Part shown: positions 12,831 to 24,372 of the stretch, piece after piece
Layout: each line of letters begins with the position of its first letter
Numbering within the stretch: position 1 is the first letter of the stretch
DNA from: Bradysia coprophila
Lineage: Eukaryota; Arthropoda; Insecta; Diptera; Sciaridae
DNA length: 64,000 bases
Reading direction: 5' to 3'
Assembly: GCF_014529535.1 (NCBI RefSeq)
Contig: NW_023503348.1
Coordinates: forward strand, 1 to 64,000
Notes under the pieces: model-generated
The model's input: the letters and a program-made list of their open reading frames with translations, nothing else
Database searches by the model: none
Told to the model about the DNA's origin: nothing
Position numbers and translations under genes: made by a program

Positions 12831-13746
12831 TTTTATTTATTTTATTTATTTATTTATTTATCAACAGTATAAAACCAACTGATATTTATGACAAAAATAG
12901 AAATTAAAGATGAAAACAAGAATCATATTCAAACAATTGAAGAAAAAATATTCGTCAAAAAGATAAAAAAAAAAGCTGAAGAAAATTCAAAAACAAGAAA
13001 AAGAAAAGGAAAAGAGGAAAACAAATCAGTAAATCAAATCAATCAAATTGCAATGAACGAAACGGCAGCTAAACACTTAGCTCATCCTGTAGGTGATAAA
13101 CGAATAGCGCTCTGGTAGCTCCATGGCACGAATGCGATTACGGAACGTAATCCTAGAGGTTGATCTGTCGTACAAATGTGCAAATCGATTGAAGATCATG
13201 CTCATATGATTGACTGGTTCATATAATCCATAGTTGGTTCGGTGTTGGTCGATTTGCAGAAATTCATTCGCACGAAGATCGCGGGGGAGGTCGTCGAATG
13301 TTTATCTTAGACTTCAGCTCGGGAGCGTCAATTCGTTCGGTGAGGACATCGTACATGAAAGTTACACTCAAATTGATGCGCCTTCTTGATAATGCCTCAA
13401 TACCAACTGTCCTACAGCGAGAATCATATGAAGGCAGTCTGAAGGTACTGTCACGCCGTACAGTTCGTCTTAGGGCGTAGATGATGAATTGTCTCTGAAT
13501 GGACTCAATTGCAGATATTTTCGTGGTGCAGTGCGGTTGCAAAACGTTGAATGCGTATTCTAGACGTGATCTTACGTGAGCACAGTAGACGCTTTTTAGG
13601 GCGTTGACGGAACGAAACTCGTAACAAATCCTCTTCAAGAAGCCGAGCATTGAGTACGCTTTACTTGTTATATGTTCGATGTGGGCTGAAAAGTCTAATT
13701 TTGTATCCAGAATCGCACCCAAGTCACGAATTCGGTTGACTCGCAC
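12831..13746 (-). mobile_element. 3' end of a Jockey-like LINE
   Basis: Minus-strand frames encode the thumb and C-terminal region of a LINE reverse transcriptase: DLGAILDTKLDFSAHI near 13725, SRLEYAFNVLQPH near 13570, then after a frame change near 13280 FLQIDQHRTNYGLYEPV and a final ITFRNRIRAMELP near 13140. Ends of this type are typical of Jockey-related elements. The 3' end carries an (ATAA)n tail at 12831-12862. The frame at 12888-13118 on the other strand lies in the untranslated tail and is not a gene. Confidence 0.8.
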
Positions 13747-14018
13747 CAGACTTTCCTGAATGTTCTCAGAATACGCGCAGCATTGCCACGCTGAATTGAT
13801 ATTTTTTGTAAAAGAAAATTTAATGATCTAGGTTCACCAGTCTCTTTTTTCATCAATGAACCCAATCGAGATAGAAATGATTTCGTATCTGGTCCCATAC
13901 ATCCTAGTGTTTCGAACGCTATCGGTGTAAAATGGTTGTCATTCCGAAGTTGTGTGTAACGATTATATCTTCGTCTTTCAGCCGCTTCTGCAACCGATCC
14001 AGCATTTTTTGACGACAA
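13747..14018 (-). pseudogene. Fragment of another reverse-transcriptase-type element
   Basis: The minus strand encodes HFTPIAFETLGCMGPDTKSF, then SIQRGNAARIL. This ETLG...QRGNA pattern is common at the ends of RT-bearing element proteins in insects and cnidarians; I cannot name the family. It abuts the Jockey-like fragment at about 13747, so the two were joined by insertion or rearrangement. It is an old fragment. Confidence 0.5.
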
Positions 14019-14734
14019 ATATAAAAAATGTCTCTAAAAAGCACCGAATTTTAACTTACCCAATATCGAAATATCAAAATGCGATAAGAAAAATGCGATG
14101 TCGTTTCTTACTAAATTACTCTATTGGAAATACCATGATTAATAATGGATTTGAACCTTTTAAAATTGATTAATATTGACGATAAGTTAAATAGGTTCTT
14201 CAAAGTTTTTGGCGTTGTTATATTACTGAGTAATCATGCCTGCACGTTAGTAAGCGGGTGTGACGCAAGTCCACTACCATAAATGTAAAAAAAAAAAATT
14301 GGGGACGGCGGAGCATATTTACAGCAACTTTTTGACTTCTCCCCTTTGGCCCAAACTAGGATATCTGGATATCTGGGAATCCATACGAGTTCAACGAGCT
14401 ATCACACGTTACTGCAGCTACTTGAAAATCGGCCGAGATATTGAACTTCGAAATATTGATGTTTGTATGAAAATAAGTAACTTCTATCGGATTTTTTGAT
14501 GGATTCGGGTTATTTTCGATATAAGTGAGGTGTTCCAAGGTTGGTTCCTAAATTTTGGGATAACAGATGATTGCTCTGGCACTTCCTAACTTCCGTCGGA
14601 TTTTTCAATGGATTTGAGTTATTTTCGATATAAGTGAGGTTTCTAGATTTTAAGATTCAGACCGATTTCTCTAGATTTTTTTAAATTTCCATAAGGTTTT
14701 TTGATGTTGTCGAAATGACATACTTACAAAAGTG

Positions 14735-15367
14735 GTGATATCCAAGGCTGTATACTTTGGGGATGTCACGCAGATACAGATACGCGGGTTACACACCACA
14801 GTTGATGATAAAATGGCCGATTTCATACAAAGATTCACCTACTCTGATGATTCTCGTCGTCTTGATGATGTGGTGATTTTTTTTTTACATGTGAAACCAT
14901 GAGAAGTGGTGTGTTCCCGCGTATCTAATAAAATGGCGGTCTGCGTGACCTCCTCAAAGTATACAGCCTTGGTGATATCAGTCAAAAAACCCTTAAAGAG
15001 TAAATGTGACGCACGTCCTTTATCTTACTTACAAATCAAAAAAATTGACCCAAAAAATTTGTCAAAGAAAATTTTACAAAGAGAAATTTGCGTCACAAAT
15101 GGCAGATGTTAAGAAACCTTTTGTTAGAAAAATGGTTAAAAAATATTCTGAAAGAATTTAAACGGAAGAAAACCGAATAATCTGCTACTTGTGACGCAAA
15201 TTTCTTTTTGTAAAATTTTCTTTGACAAATTTTTTTGTGTCAATTTTTTGTTGATAAATCTTTTGCGTACGGAGCACAATGCGTCATCTTCAGCGATATC
15301 AGTAATTTTGTAAGTAAGGTAAAGGACTTGCGTCATATTTACTCTTAAGGGTTTTTTGACTGATATT
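14735..15367. repeat. Long hairpin element, interrupted by a small MITE
   Basis: ATATCAGTCAAAAAACCCTT near 14975 is complementary to AAGGGTTTTTTGACTGATAT near 15346, and the arms go on pairing through GTGACGCA and ATTTGTCAAAGAAAATTTTA. The left end is split by the element at 14743-14971. Confidence 0.7.
14743..14971. mobile_element. hAT-type MITE with 8-bp duplication GTGATATC
   Basis: The ends CAAGGCTGTATACTTTG and CAAAGTATACAGCCTTG are inverted repeats. GTGATATC lies exactly outside both (14735-14742 and 14972-14979). An 8-bp duplication and C-A start fit hAT elements. There is no room for a transposase. Confidence 0.82.
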
Positions 15368-15499
15368 ATGTAGTGTGCATTTATATTACTTATTCAAATT
15401 CAAGTAATTTAATTTTTGTTGAGGACTTGTAACTTACATACTGTGTTTGTGAAAAGAAGTAAAATTATAAAACTAAGAATTATCAGAAAAAGATTGAAA

Positions 15500-18400
15500 A
15501 TGATGACCAAACGTTTTACTGTAATATGCTTAGTTATGTTTACGTTTATCATGTTAGCATGTTGTCACACTAACATCATGGCATTTCGTGAGCCGAATTT
15601 TGGTAAGTAACTAATGCTTGATTTCCTCCTTTTAGCTAAACCACGCCTCTTTTTTATTGTTTAAAGAGTAAACGGAGTGCAAACGGAGCGTAAACGGCGT
15701 AAGAGGAAATCAAGCATAAAGCCATTTTCATCAGAGCTAATCGTTTATAATTAGAGCACTTTTGATGAGATCAGACCAATTTTGACAACTATTGTTAGAT
15801 AGATATATTGATCATTTAATAATTCAGAAATGTATATTCATTTTTTCATGAATTCGAATATTTTATCGATAATAGAGAGAAATGAATTGAATTAGGAATA
15901 TTTTTTTCTACTGAAGGATTCCCCAAAATAATATAACCACTGTAGTAGGTAGACTGGAATCGTAGTTCGAGGTGCATAATCAATACACATTCGTACAATA
16001 TGTTTGTATAAAGTGTCAAAAGAGCGCAAAAAAAATTAATCAAATGATCTCGATGTGTGTTACGTCAAAATTTGTATGTAACTGGAAATGAATCAGTTAA
16101 TTTAACTGATCTCGATAGGGGCATAAGCAGCGAGAAAACCGAAGACCAGTTATTGCCTTGGTGTACTTGTTAAAGTATTTGATTCTCTTTCAACGTGGTA
16201 CGTTGAGAGCGATAAGACAGAAGACCAGTTTATTTTAACTTGCCTTGGGGTACTTGTCGAAATATCTTCTTATCTTTCATCATAACACTCTATAAATCCT
16301 TTCAATTGTGATCGCTCTCCATAAACACCCAAAAATTGGGCTCTGTATTTTTGTGATCTGTTAAGGGTTTGCAATTCTATTTGTTTATACTTTATACTTT
16401 AGTTATACTCTACTTACAAAGCATACAATTTATGAATTATTTTCAGCTGGGATTGCAACCAATTGCGTGGACGTTTGTAATGTGACAGAGCTTATATCTT
16501 ACCGATTTCTTAGTGGATCTTGCATGCAGATTTTAGAGGGGAAATTAGTATTTTTCAAGGAAGATAACCCCGACACCGACTATTACTACAATGGCCAGAT
16601 CAATTCATGTTCAACTTATTCGATGACTATAGAATGTCCAAAGGGAACTTTTCTCAGAAAAATAGAGTGGAAGGAAGACTCTGAATTGAAGGAGGGGGTC
16701 AAATTGAGATGTAGCAAACCGGAATCAACTTATCTTATTCCAGCAAACAATATTTTTCCTAATAAAAACTCAATCGCCGCGAAAGAAGATAAAGGAAGAA
16801 CCTGTGCAGCATTTAAAGAGCTTCCAATCAAGAGAGATATTTCAAAGGAGGCAGATGTCGATTTTCTCATCGGAGCGGATTGCAAACCCGAGAACGTAAC
16901 GGAATTTGACAACATATTAAAATGCAAAAATTTGAGTGCCATCTCTGGGATGATTTTTTCCATTGAGACTGAAAGTGGGTAACATCTTTTTTATTCTTTT
17001 AAGATATGTGTTGTTAGTAGCTCACTAGGGTGGGTTGTATTTTCATTTTGTTTTTATTTTAAAAGGCCTGGCCTCAGGCTATACTTAGAATTCACCAAGG
17101 AATCCGAAACAGCTAAAAAAAAAAATTTAAAATTTTTTTTTTCCATGCCTCTAGCCTGCTTTTGATTTTCGGGGTAGGAGCATGAAATTGCACATATTGT
17201 TGACTGATATCTCGGGCATTTGGGAACAGAATGAATTACTGCTAACTGTAGTTAATAGCTGAGTAGTCCAGCTATGAAAAACCATAAGAACGTTGTTGAC
17301 CTTCGCCTTCACTCTGGCAGAGTAACTCTGTCAGTGTTCCCGACTAAGACTTTTCGACAAAAAATTTCAACTTTGTTTGCAAATACAATCGACAAATCAT
17401 GACATAATACGTCGTGTGAGGTATGTCTGAACAGGTAATCTCATAGAGAATCAATTGCATAGAACTTTGTTGAAAACGAGTTGAAAAAACTCACGGGATC
17501 TCTGTTTTCGAAGCCCAAATTTGGTAATTTTTTATTAGAATGAAAAAGTCAAATGAATAAAAAATGCAAATTAAAAGGTTCTAATCTGGTGAAATTGATA
17601 GTTTTATCCCTAGACACCCTAAATAACGTCTCTACAGTGGATTCTCTATGAGATTACCTGTTCAGACATACCTCACACGACGTATTATATCATGATTTGT
17701 CGGTTGTATTTGCAAATAAAGTTGACATTTTTTGTCAAAAAGTCTTAGTCGGGAACACTGACAGAGTTACTCTGCCCGAGTGAAGGCGAAAGTCAACAAC
17801 GTTCTTATGGTATTTCATAGGTGGACTCCTCAGCTATTACCTACAGTTAGCAGTAATGCCTTCTGTCCCCAAATGTCCGAGATATCAGTCAACAATATGT
17901 TCAATTTCATGCTCCTACCCCGAAAATCAAAATCAGCCTAGAGACAGGGGAAAAATCAATTTTTCATGTTTTTTTTTTGCTGTTTCGGATTCCTTGGTCA
18001 ATTCTAAGTACAGCCTGGGGCCAGGCCTTTTAAAACAAAAACAAAATGAAAATACGACCCACCCTACTGTTCACAAATGACGTTACCCCTCCCAATTTTT
18101 TGAGACACCATTTGTGAACAGTTCCATACATACATTTTTTTTAATAGGTAAACTTTCCTGTATAATTTTTGTTGGGTCTCTTAATCATTTACCTAGAAGA
18201 ACTTCCTACTTCACCTCAACTACGGTCAGGAGTACGTCCAAAAAAAAACTTCGTTGTCGCTGAATTACTAGAATGGTTATTTATGCCGTTGATTGATAGA
18301 TCCTTTTTTAGGCACTAGATGTGTAGAAAAGCTTACGAGCAAAGCCACTTTTCGTCACTGAGTTGAGAAAAAGATTTAAGATTACATTAATGATCAGTTT

Positions 18401-19676
18401 GGTACAGGTGTGTTGGTAATTGATCGGCTATTTAAAAACAATACCAACAGAAGTACTATTAAATGTCTATCTAATATCGTTTAAAATTTGACGAAATCTT
18501 CAAAATGATCTCGTAGCAATGTTGCTTAAGACCACTCGATCGCACCGCATATGATTCTTAGAGCAAAGTTGATTTCTGTCTCACAAACACAGATATGACC
18601 ATTGCTTGTGTCGGGATTCGCAGTGTTTTTAATGAACAACATGTAGAGCCTGCCAGCTTCTGATTACGTTGGATGCGGTGGAAGTCATTCATTACACGAG
18701 GGATCAATTTTGTGATACGAGTCGAGTGATACGAGTCGAGTGATACGAGTAATAAAGCATCGCATTGAAAAATTATAAAATCAAATTAATGTGCGCATCA
18801 ATTAATTTTTGTCACAAAACAATCTCGTTCATAAATTAACAGAAACGTTTGATTTCAAGACAATCAAACTATTAACGGAAAATATTATTGTTTAGTCCTA
18901 TTTTTAATCCCTGAAGGAATTACATTTTTCCAATTTTTAACGGCGATTAAAAATCTAATCCAGAAATGATTACTTGTTGAAAGTAATCCTCTCAGATCTA
19001 CATATTATAATCAAATTGACGAGTAGGAATATCGACATCCCGTTCGGGTCGGGCTATAACGTCAAAAATTGTCAAAATAAAAATTTCGACCCAGGGACGT
19101 AATGTACTATTATTAATATTTGTTAAAATTCCAACTTACTTCACAGCAAAATACATCAAATCGTCGAATGTGATATGTAACGATGTACCAAACATTGCCG
19201 CTTTATGTGAGGTAGACGACAAAAAACAAAGGCTGCAGCTGTCTTCCGAGTCTACGAAAACAATTGGTGTAGGACTCGCGCCACTATCGGACTTGTCTGA
19301 AGCAGAAAAAAATCAGCTTTCCTTCTACAGCAACTTTCAACTAGAAACTGAGTATACATTATTGTCAAATTTTAAAAATAACCTTGGAATAAGTAGAGCA
19401 ACTGGTTATGACTGGCGATCTGCTCCAAAAAGCACTTGGGAAAAAGAGCATACCGTGACTATTCAGATCGAAACATCTCCAAAATGTAACACAGAAATTT
19501 TTGAAATTGTGGGCAGGTGTTCGTATATGGTTATTCGACCTTATTTTATAGAGCGAATCGACAATTGCTTAGGAAGCTCATTTAATAGAATACAAAAATT
19601 TCCACAGAATAGTCATACAAAAATTTATGTAAGCGAACTTCCCGATTCAATTAGAAATAATAATTTATATGAATGA
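15500..19676 (+). CDS. Secreted protein, paralogue A of a convergent pair, three exons
   Basis: Exons 15500-15602, 16447-16974 and 19147-19676, both introns phase 1 (GTAAGT/TTTCAG; GTGGGT/CTTCACAG), give 386 residues. The start (second ATG at 15503 is equally possible) makes a signal peptide with a VICLVMFTFIMLACC core. Exon 2 carries paired Cys and an ECPKGTFLRKIEW module like that in the gene at 2282. Exon 3 has CNTEIFEIVGRCSYMVIRPY after a Trp-rich W-x(3)-P-x(3)-TW stretch; alternating strands of this sort recall aerolysin-like folds, but only faintly. The same exon order, phases and motifs occur on the minus strand at 50932-54158, which confirms the model. AATAAA at 19700-19705. Function unknown; likely secreted. 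Confidence 0.85.
15612..15722. repeat. Small inverted repeat in intron 1 of paralogue A
   Basis: ATGCTTGATTTCCTC near 15615 pairs with GAGGAAATCAAGCAT near 15701. It holds three spaced GTAAACGG-type words. Confidence 0.5.
17027..18065. mobile_element. 1-kb fold-back element in intron 2 of paralogue A
   Basis: Two arms of about 425 bp (17027-17450 and 17640-18065) are near-perfect complements, with a loop of about 190 bp. The ends are TAGGGTGGGT and ACCCACCCTA; the TA at each end may be a target duplication. There is no long frame, so it is non-autonomous. It accounts for much of the 2.2-kb intron. Confidence 0.8.
18670..18780. repeat. Fragment of the 1724-type hairpin with tandem GTGATACGAGTCGA
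   Basis: GGATCAATTTTGTGATACGA is shared with 1724-2030 and 12405-12735, and is followed by a short tandem run of TGATACGAGTCGAG (18713-18750). Confidence 0.5.
19010..19118. repeat. Hairpin-family remnant in intron 2, TACTATTATT end
   Basis: Contains the loop word CCCGTTCGGGTCGGGCT near 19040 and the end GTAATGTACTATTATT near 19100, both typical of the hairpin group. It lies just upstream of the acceptor of exon 3 of paralogue A. Confidence 0.5.
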
Positions 19677-19705
19677 TTCAAAAATCTATTTTTTTGTTTA
19701 ATAAA

Positions 19706-21060
19706 AAATCTACAGTCGCAGTTCCTTATTCGTTATTTTATTGAGGAAAAGAACAGTCTTTAGAAGGTTGCGTAAATGACTTTTCCGTGACGGATTATCC
19801 TATGGGAAATTCGGTACCGTGCCGATGGCGCTGAAGAAGCTCTTGCACCATACAAATTTCATAAAATGCTCTCTCATATAGATGTAATAAAATGCTAAAA
19901 TACAACAAAAATTGGCGCTGAATTTTTAAAAATTGGCGTAAATTTTTTATTTGCCAGTGGCGCTGAAAATCTCGATCCGCACTGTATAAGTTGCAAATTA
20001 TAAGATATTGTTAGTCAGCTCGGAGCTGACAAGGTTCCACAAAAATTTTTGATTTTCATCCGTACCGTCGCGTCGGTGACATTGGTACATAGCCCATCCT
20101 GTCTACAGAGAGAGTGGTGGAAAACTGGTTATGGTTTCAATCGATAGTGCCTGAAATTCTAATCACAAATGTACAAAAATTTGGTACCCTAAGTGCAAGT
20201 AAAGCCGGCAGAGACACGCTAAAGATGAAAAAACGTGATTTTCAAACAGTCATAGAGGCGTGGATACTTGAGGAATGAAGCTAATAAATAGTTCTAGCAG
20301 TAGAGCAACATTTTCTCTACCAATGACCAAAAAATTATTTTTGGAGACCAACTACATAGAGTCCGACAGTAGCTCAAAGTTTTTCCCTCATATTTGGTAA
20401 AATTTGCAGGTTTCAAAGGCACCTGCGTCGCACTTATTAAAAATTTTTGTAATTAAAATGGTTAATTCTAAAATGCTGGAAGTCTCAGCTGTCCATCGAC
20501 ATATGCCGATATGTTGGATGAATAAGTGAAATGTGTCCTTCTACCGTGAAATCTTGTGCATGATTTGCTGTAAATTTTTAGTTTTGCTATATTTTGTTGT
20601 CTACACCATACGATAATAGTACATTACTTGGCAATGGGGCAAATGATGGAAATGGTACTTCTTGTGTGTTAAGTGAAATGGTAAGTAATGTACTATTATT
20701 CAAAAACTTGAGATAAAATTTTGGCTCCGTGTAGCAAAGTTAACTTTACCTCACGTTTTTTTTAATTGATTTATTTCACTCATATACACATGAAAACAAT
20801 GAAATCTTGAGGCCGATTACTTGCTATTTCTATGGGCACCAAAATTTCTCTTTGGCAGCAGGCATACCCAAAAACGTCTTAGAATCCAGAAATGCAAGCA
20901 TCAAACGTTGAACCAATTATTGCTGCGCAAGACGACTTGAATCTTCTACGATACAAATGATCCAGTTTCTTCGAATGATGAAGTTAAGTCTTGACCATTT
21001 GGAGGATCAGCAGAATCGATGATTTTTAATGATAATTACGGAAAACTAACCTCAGGTTTT
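19706..21060. other. Intergenic, one short hairpin
   Basis: No gene recognised. At about 20618-20698 a short hairpin starts AATAGTACATTACTTGG and ends GTAATGTACTATTATT, a small member of the same group as 22495-22650. Confidence 0.5.
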
Positions 21061-21069
21061 TGAATAAAA

Positions 21070-21832
21070 AGACTCGGATTATGCTGGTTGTCTATTGTCT
21101 TACCTTCCTTTACGTATGGGGATTCACTCTATTCTACTAACCTTTCTGCTTCTGCTATTCGGTCGTTGGAAGGAGCGTTTTCAGCATGTTTGCGTCTTGT
21201 TTATCGCTTGAGACGCTACGACAGTACTCGTGGCTACGAGTCCTTCGATAATGAAGTCCTTGGGTGTTCTTTGTTGACTTACCTCAGGCTGCGGTGTTGT
21301 ACCGTCATCTATAATGTGGCGAAACGGCGGGAGCCTGGTTTCCTCTACGAGAGGCTATGTGTAGGTAGCTCGGTGCGCAGTCGGAATTATGTTCTACCCA
21401 GGCATTCTTGGGTTCAGTACAAACGCTCTTTTTTTCGTTCGGTCAGTAGCTGATTATAACTCTATTTCGATTAGGTGTTGCTTGGGCGTGTTGCCACCCA
21501 TGTGATCAGAGTCTTTTGTATGTTTTACGTTTCCTTTTCACTGTTTTATTTCTAGGATTTTCTCAAGTGAGTAGGTGTGACTATCCGGTGCGTGTTAATG
21601 TGAGTCAATTTAGTTTTTATTTAATTTGTTTTTTTTTCATTTATTTTCTCCTACTGTAATCAAACTCTAACGTTAACGTCTTACTTTCCGTCTCTATAGT
21701 TCGCTTTTGTAGACACGATTTTTTCGATGTGTCGTCTGTTTAATTAATTTGTAAATTTGCTTTATTTTGTTTTTCGCGCAGAACATTAGTGTAAGGATCT
21801 TCCTTTTTGTTCTTGAATAAATTGAATTGAAA
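21070..21832 (+). mobile_element. 5'-truncated LINE, 3' end
   Basis: A frame to 21453 encodes the last part of a LINE ORF2: PSFTYGDSLYSTNLS, FSACLRLVYRLRRYDS and LLTYLRLRCCTVIYN, a pattern common in Jockey/I-related elements. It is followed by a 3' UTR ending in an AT-rich run (GAATAAATTGAATTG). TGAATAAAA at 21061-21069 and 21833-21841 may be the target duplication; it is low-complexity, so less certain. Confidence 0.75.
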
Positions 21833-21914
21833 TGAATAAAACTAATCTAGTTGCTGTGCTGATAGGAAATATCAAAAACGTTTGGTTCTGTTTTGTTGAA
21901 CTATTTTTGCTAAA

Positions 21915-22119
21915 ATGGATTGTGAAAAGTTTTCAGATTGTGGATTTCTGTTTGAGTGTAGTCCAAAGAATAAATGTACATTGTAAGGCGCAAAGTTTGA
22001 TTCTAACAGTAACGTGGAATTTAATTTCGGTTCTACCATATTACAGGGCATTGTGGCAATTTTTGGTAATTAGTATTTTGCTTTCGCTGCTTGCAATTGC
22101 TCTCGATTCGATTTGGTAA
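21915..22119 (+). CDS. Tiny two-exon Cys-motif membrane protein (copy 1)
   Basis: Exons 21915-21982 and 22047-22119 with a 64-bp phase-2 intron (GTAAGG to ATTACAG) give 46 residues. Exon 1 encodes MDCEKFSDCGFLFECSPKNK, then a fourth Cys; exon 2 encodes one membrane helix (LWQFLVISILLSLLAIAL) and stops. The gene at 61994-62271 has the same Cys spacing, the same intron phase just after the last Cys, and the same helix, which is why I accept it. This copy lacks an N-terminal signal peptide in frame: a stop lies upstream of the ATG, so the 5' part may be lost or decayed. It sits directly after a LINE. Family unknown to me. Confidence 0.5.
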
Positions 22120-22494
22120 TGCTTTCTCTTAAAAATACCAACAACCGTCATACAATTGTAGTTACTCATGCTTGTATGAAAATATAATTTTACAGCAATA
22201 TTTACGTTTACTGGCGATATGGCACATATCTAGAACCGACTCCGACATAAAATTATCATCAAAATTGAAGAATAAAGGGAAATAACTGTTTGATCTATTT
22301 TCGAGAACATTAAATTCTTTTTATTGCCTATTACCGTTTTCGTCGCACAGTCACTCTTAGAGGTAACATTTATTACAGGCGCTTGCATATATCATTTTCT
22401 GGACCTCAAAAGGGGGATTGTGGTAATCTCGCATGCGTGTGCAAAACTGCCTAAATATATAACGATATATACTGTTATCACTTGATAAAATAAC

Positions 22495-22650
22495 GTATCT
22501 TTATTCAAAAATGATACCTTACTTGGTAGTGGGGCAAATGATGGAAATTGTACTTCTCGTGTGCTTACCGACCTCGGCTGCGCCTCAATCGGTAAATTTC
22601 ACACAAGAAGCATCATTTCCATCATTTACCCCATTGTTACGTAATGTACT
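22495..22650. repeat. Hairpin element, GATAAAATA/TACTATTA ends
   Basis: The left arm (GGGGCAAATGATGGAAAT near 22541) pairs with ATTTCCATCATTTACCCC near 22615. The loop is GACCTCGGCTGCGCCTC. Outside are GATAAAATAACG on the left and GTAATGTACTATTA on the right. Confidence 0.75.
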
Positions 22651-23810
22651 ATTACATTGTATATGAAATCGTTTACATTTTGTTTCAACAAGATTACGAA
22701 CTGCTATAATTTATTTCAAACTAAATCAATTTGTTAGGGTCACAAAATAAATATATGGCCCAACAAACAAGCGACAGGCGTTACTCATTTTTATAATATG
22801 AAAATAAAAAAAAGCCCAACAATGTAGTCTTATGTTTAATAAATGAAACGTGGAACAAATTCAGTGTGGCTAAATACAGTTCGAGGGGAAAACAACCATC
22901 AAAGTTTCTCGATTGATTAGCCGGTAGATAATAATAATACTTTCTCGAGTTGATTCTGAGATTGGATCGGCTAGGATCAGTGTTGATCATGAATCAAAGA
23001 AGCAAAATTTCTTGTTTCTTTTCAGTATATTTCGGAAAACAACCATGGAAAATCTTGTATCAACATTCGACGTTCGACCATTATTCGCCATAGTTCTCTT
23101 CTATTGGACATTCGCTTCCTAAATTACCTAATTCACCAATCATTCGTCATTCGCATGTCATTCGCTTATGTTAGCATGCCATTCGCTCATATTCACATGA
23201 CATTCGGATTCGCTGGGGAAATTTGAATTTGTAATGTCAATCGCCTCTTTACAGTAGTCGTACCAATCCCAATGTTTGTGCTGATAGGCAGCCGAGCACA
23301 AAATTTCTAAAGATTGCAAGTCAGAGAAATACTGAAGCGGCTTTCCGGTTTTCACTGCATTCTATGAGGTTTTGAAAATATCCCTCAAGTAAACGTTTCA
23401 GAAATCTTTAAAAGCACAAATATTTATGTCCGTTTTAGTAAAAATAAATCTCGCTTTAGGCTAGAGCTTATTGTCACATAAATGTAAGAATAAGAATCGA
23501 ACTCAATTGGTTTCAAATTTATATACTTATATATAAAGATCGAGACCTTAGGTCTACATGGATGTTAAGAGATTTAAATTTATTCCCGTTACTCGGTAGA
23601 GAAACCAGTCTGGTAAAAAAATAGTACTTGCTGTACATATTGGTGGTACTGTGGTGAACATTACTTAGGGGTATTTTTTGAAGTAAAATTGATTTCATTT
23701 TGGAATCGTGACGATTATTCAAATTTAGTAATAAAATCAACGACAAATGTGTACAAATATCTGAAGTCTAACTTTAGGGAGGGACAGATATAATCAATAC
23801 CAGACGAAAA
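22651..23810. other. Intergenic, no supported gene
   Basis: AT-rich. A 65-residue frame on the minus strand (23158-23355) with Trp, Tyr and Cys looks somewhat protein-like but has no start, splice or family support. Short ATTCGC..CAT words repeat at 23140-23200. Confidence 0.4.
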
Positions 23811-23814
23811 AAAG

Positions 23815-24025
23815 GCGAATAATGTATAATGTCAACGCACTGTCTAGCACCGAAGCTGACTTTGACGTCACTCAAATAGAGGACTGAACCGATCAAGTGA
23901 TGTCAAAGTCAGCTTCGGTGCTTGACAGTGCTTTGATAACGTATTTCGGGCTGAAGCCCTCGGACACTTTTACTGATCTGGATATGGAGTATCAAATTAC
24001 TTCCCTGGTATAGTAATGTACTAAA
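23815..24025. repeat. Hairpin element, CACCGAAGCTGACTTTGACG stem
   Basis: The stem at about 23846-23877 pairs with 23900-23935. It is followed by a GC-rich word TTTCGGGCTGAAGCCCTCGG. A half copy lies at 37790-37860. Confidence 0.65.
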
Positions 24026-24150
24026 AATTAACCTGGAACATCCAACATTTTTTCTGGTTTTCTGGAATAAGTAAAAAAAAATTCATTTTTTTTTATTCGA
24101 ATCGATTGCAAGGAAATTAAATTGAAATTTGAAAACAAAACTTTTATCGT

Positions 24151-24222
24151 AAGCCAAACAAGATTTGACCCCAGACATCTTTCGTAAGAAGCAGTCGTCC
24201 TACCATCCGAACCACAGCCATA
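24151..24222 (-). ncRNA. tRNA-like sequence, probably a SINE head
   Basis: On the minus strand an A-box-like GTGGTTCGGATGGTAGG is followed about 35 bp later by a B-box-like GGGGTCAAATC. The acceptor stem does not pair, so it is not a working tRNA gene; a tRNA-derived SINE is likelier. Confidence 0.45.
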
Positions 24223-24372
24223 AATTATGGCTTAGTATCTTCAAGCCTCTGCCAACTTTATACAATCATAACTTACATTAAACTGGCAAGGTTTTTCACA
24301 GCATATCGTTATACAGCATAGAAAGCATTGGTCGATTTTACATTAAAAAAAATAATTTTCGTAACAAAATCT

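Noticed and set aside
12888-13118. Lys-rich 76-residue protein
   Set aside because: It lies antisense in the A-rich 3' tail of a LINE.
23158-23355. Protein-like minus frame with Trp, Tyr and Cys
   Set aside because: No ATG in good context, no splice partner and no known family.
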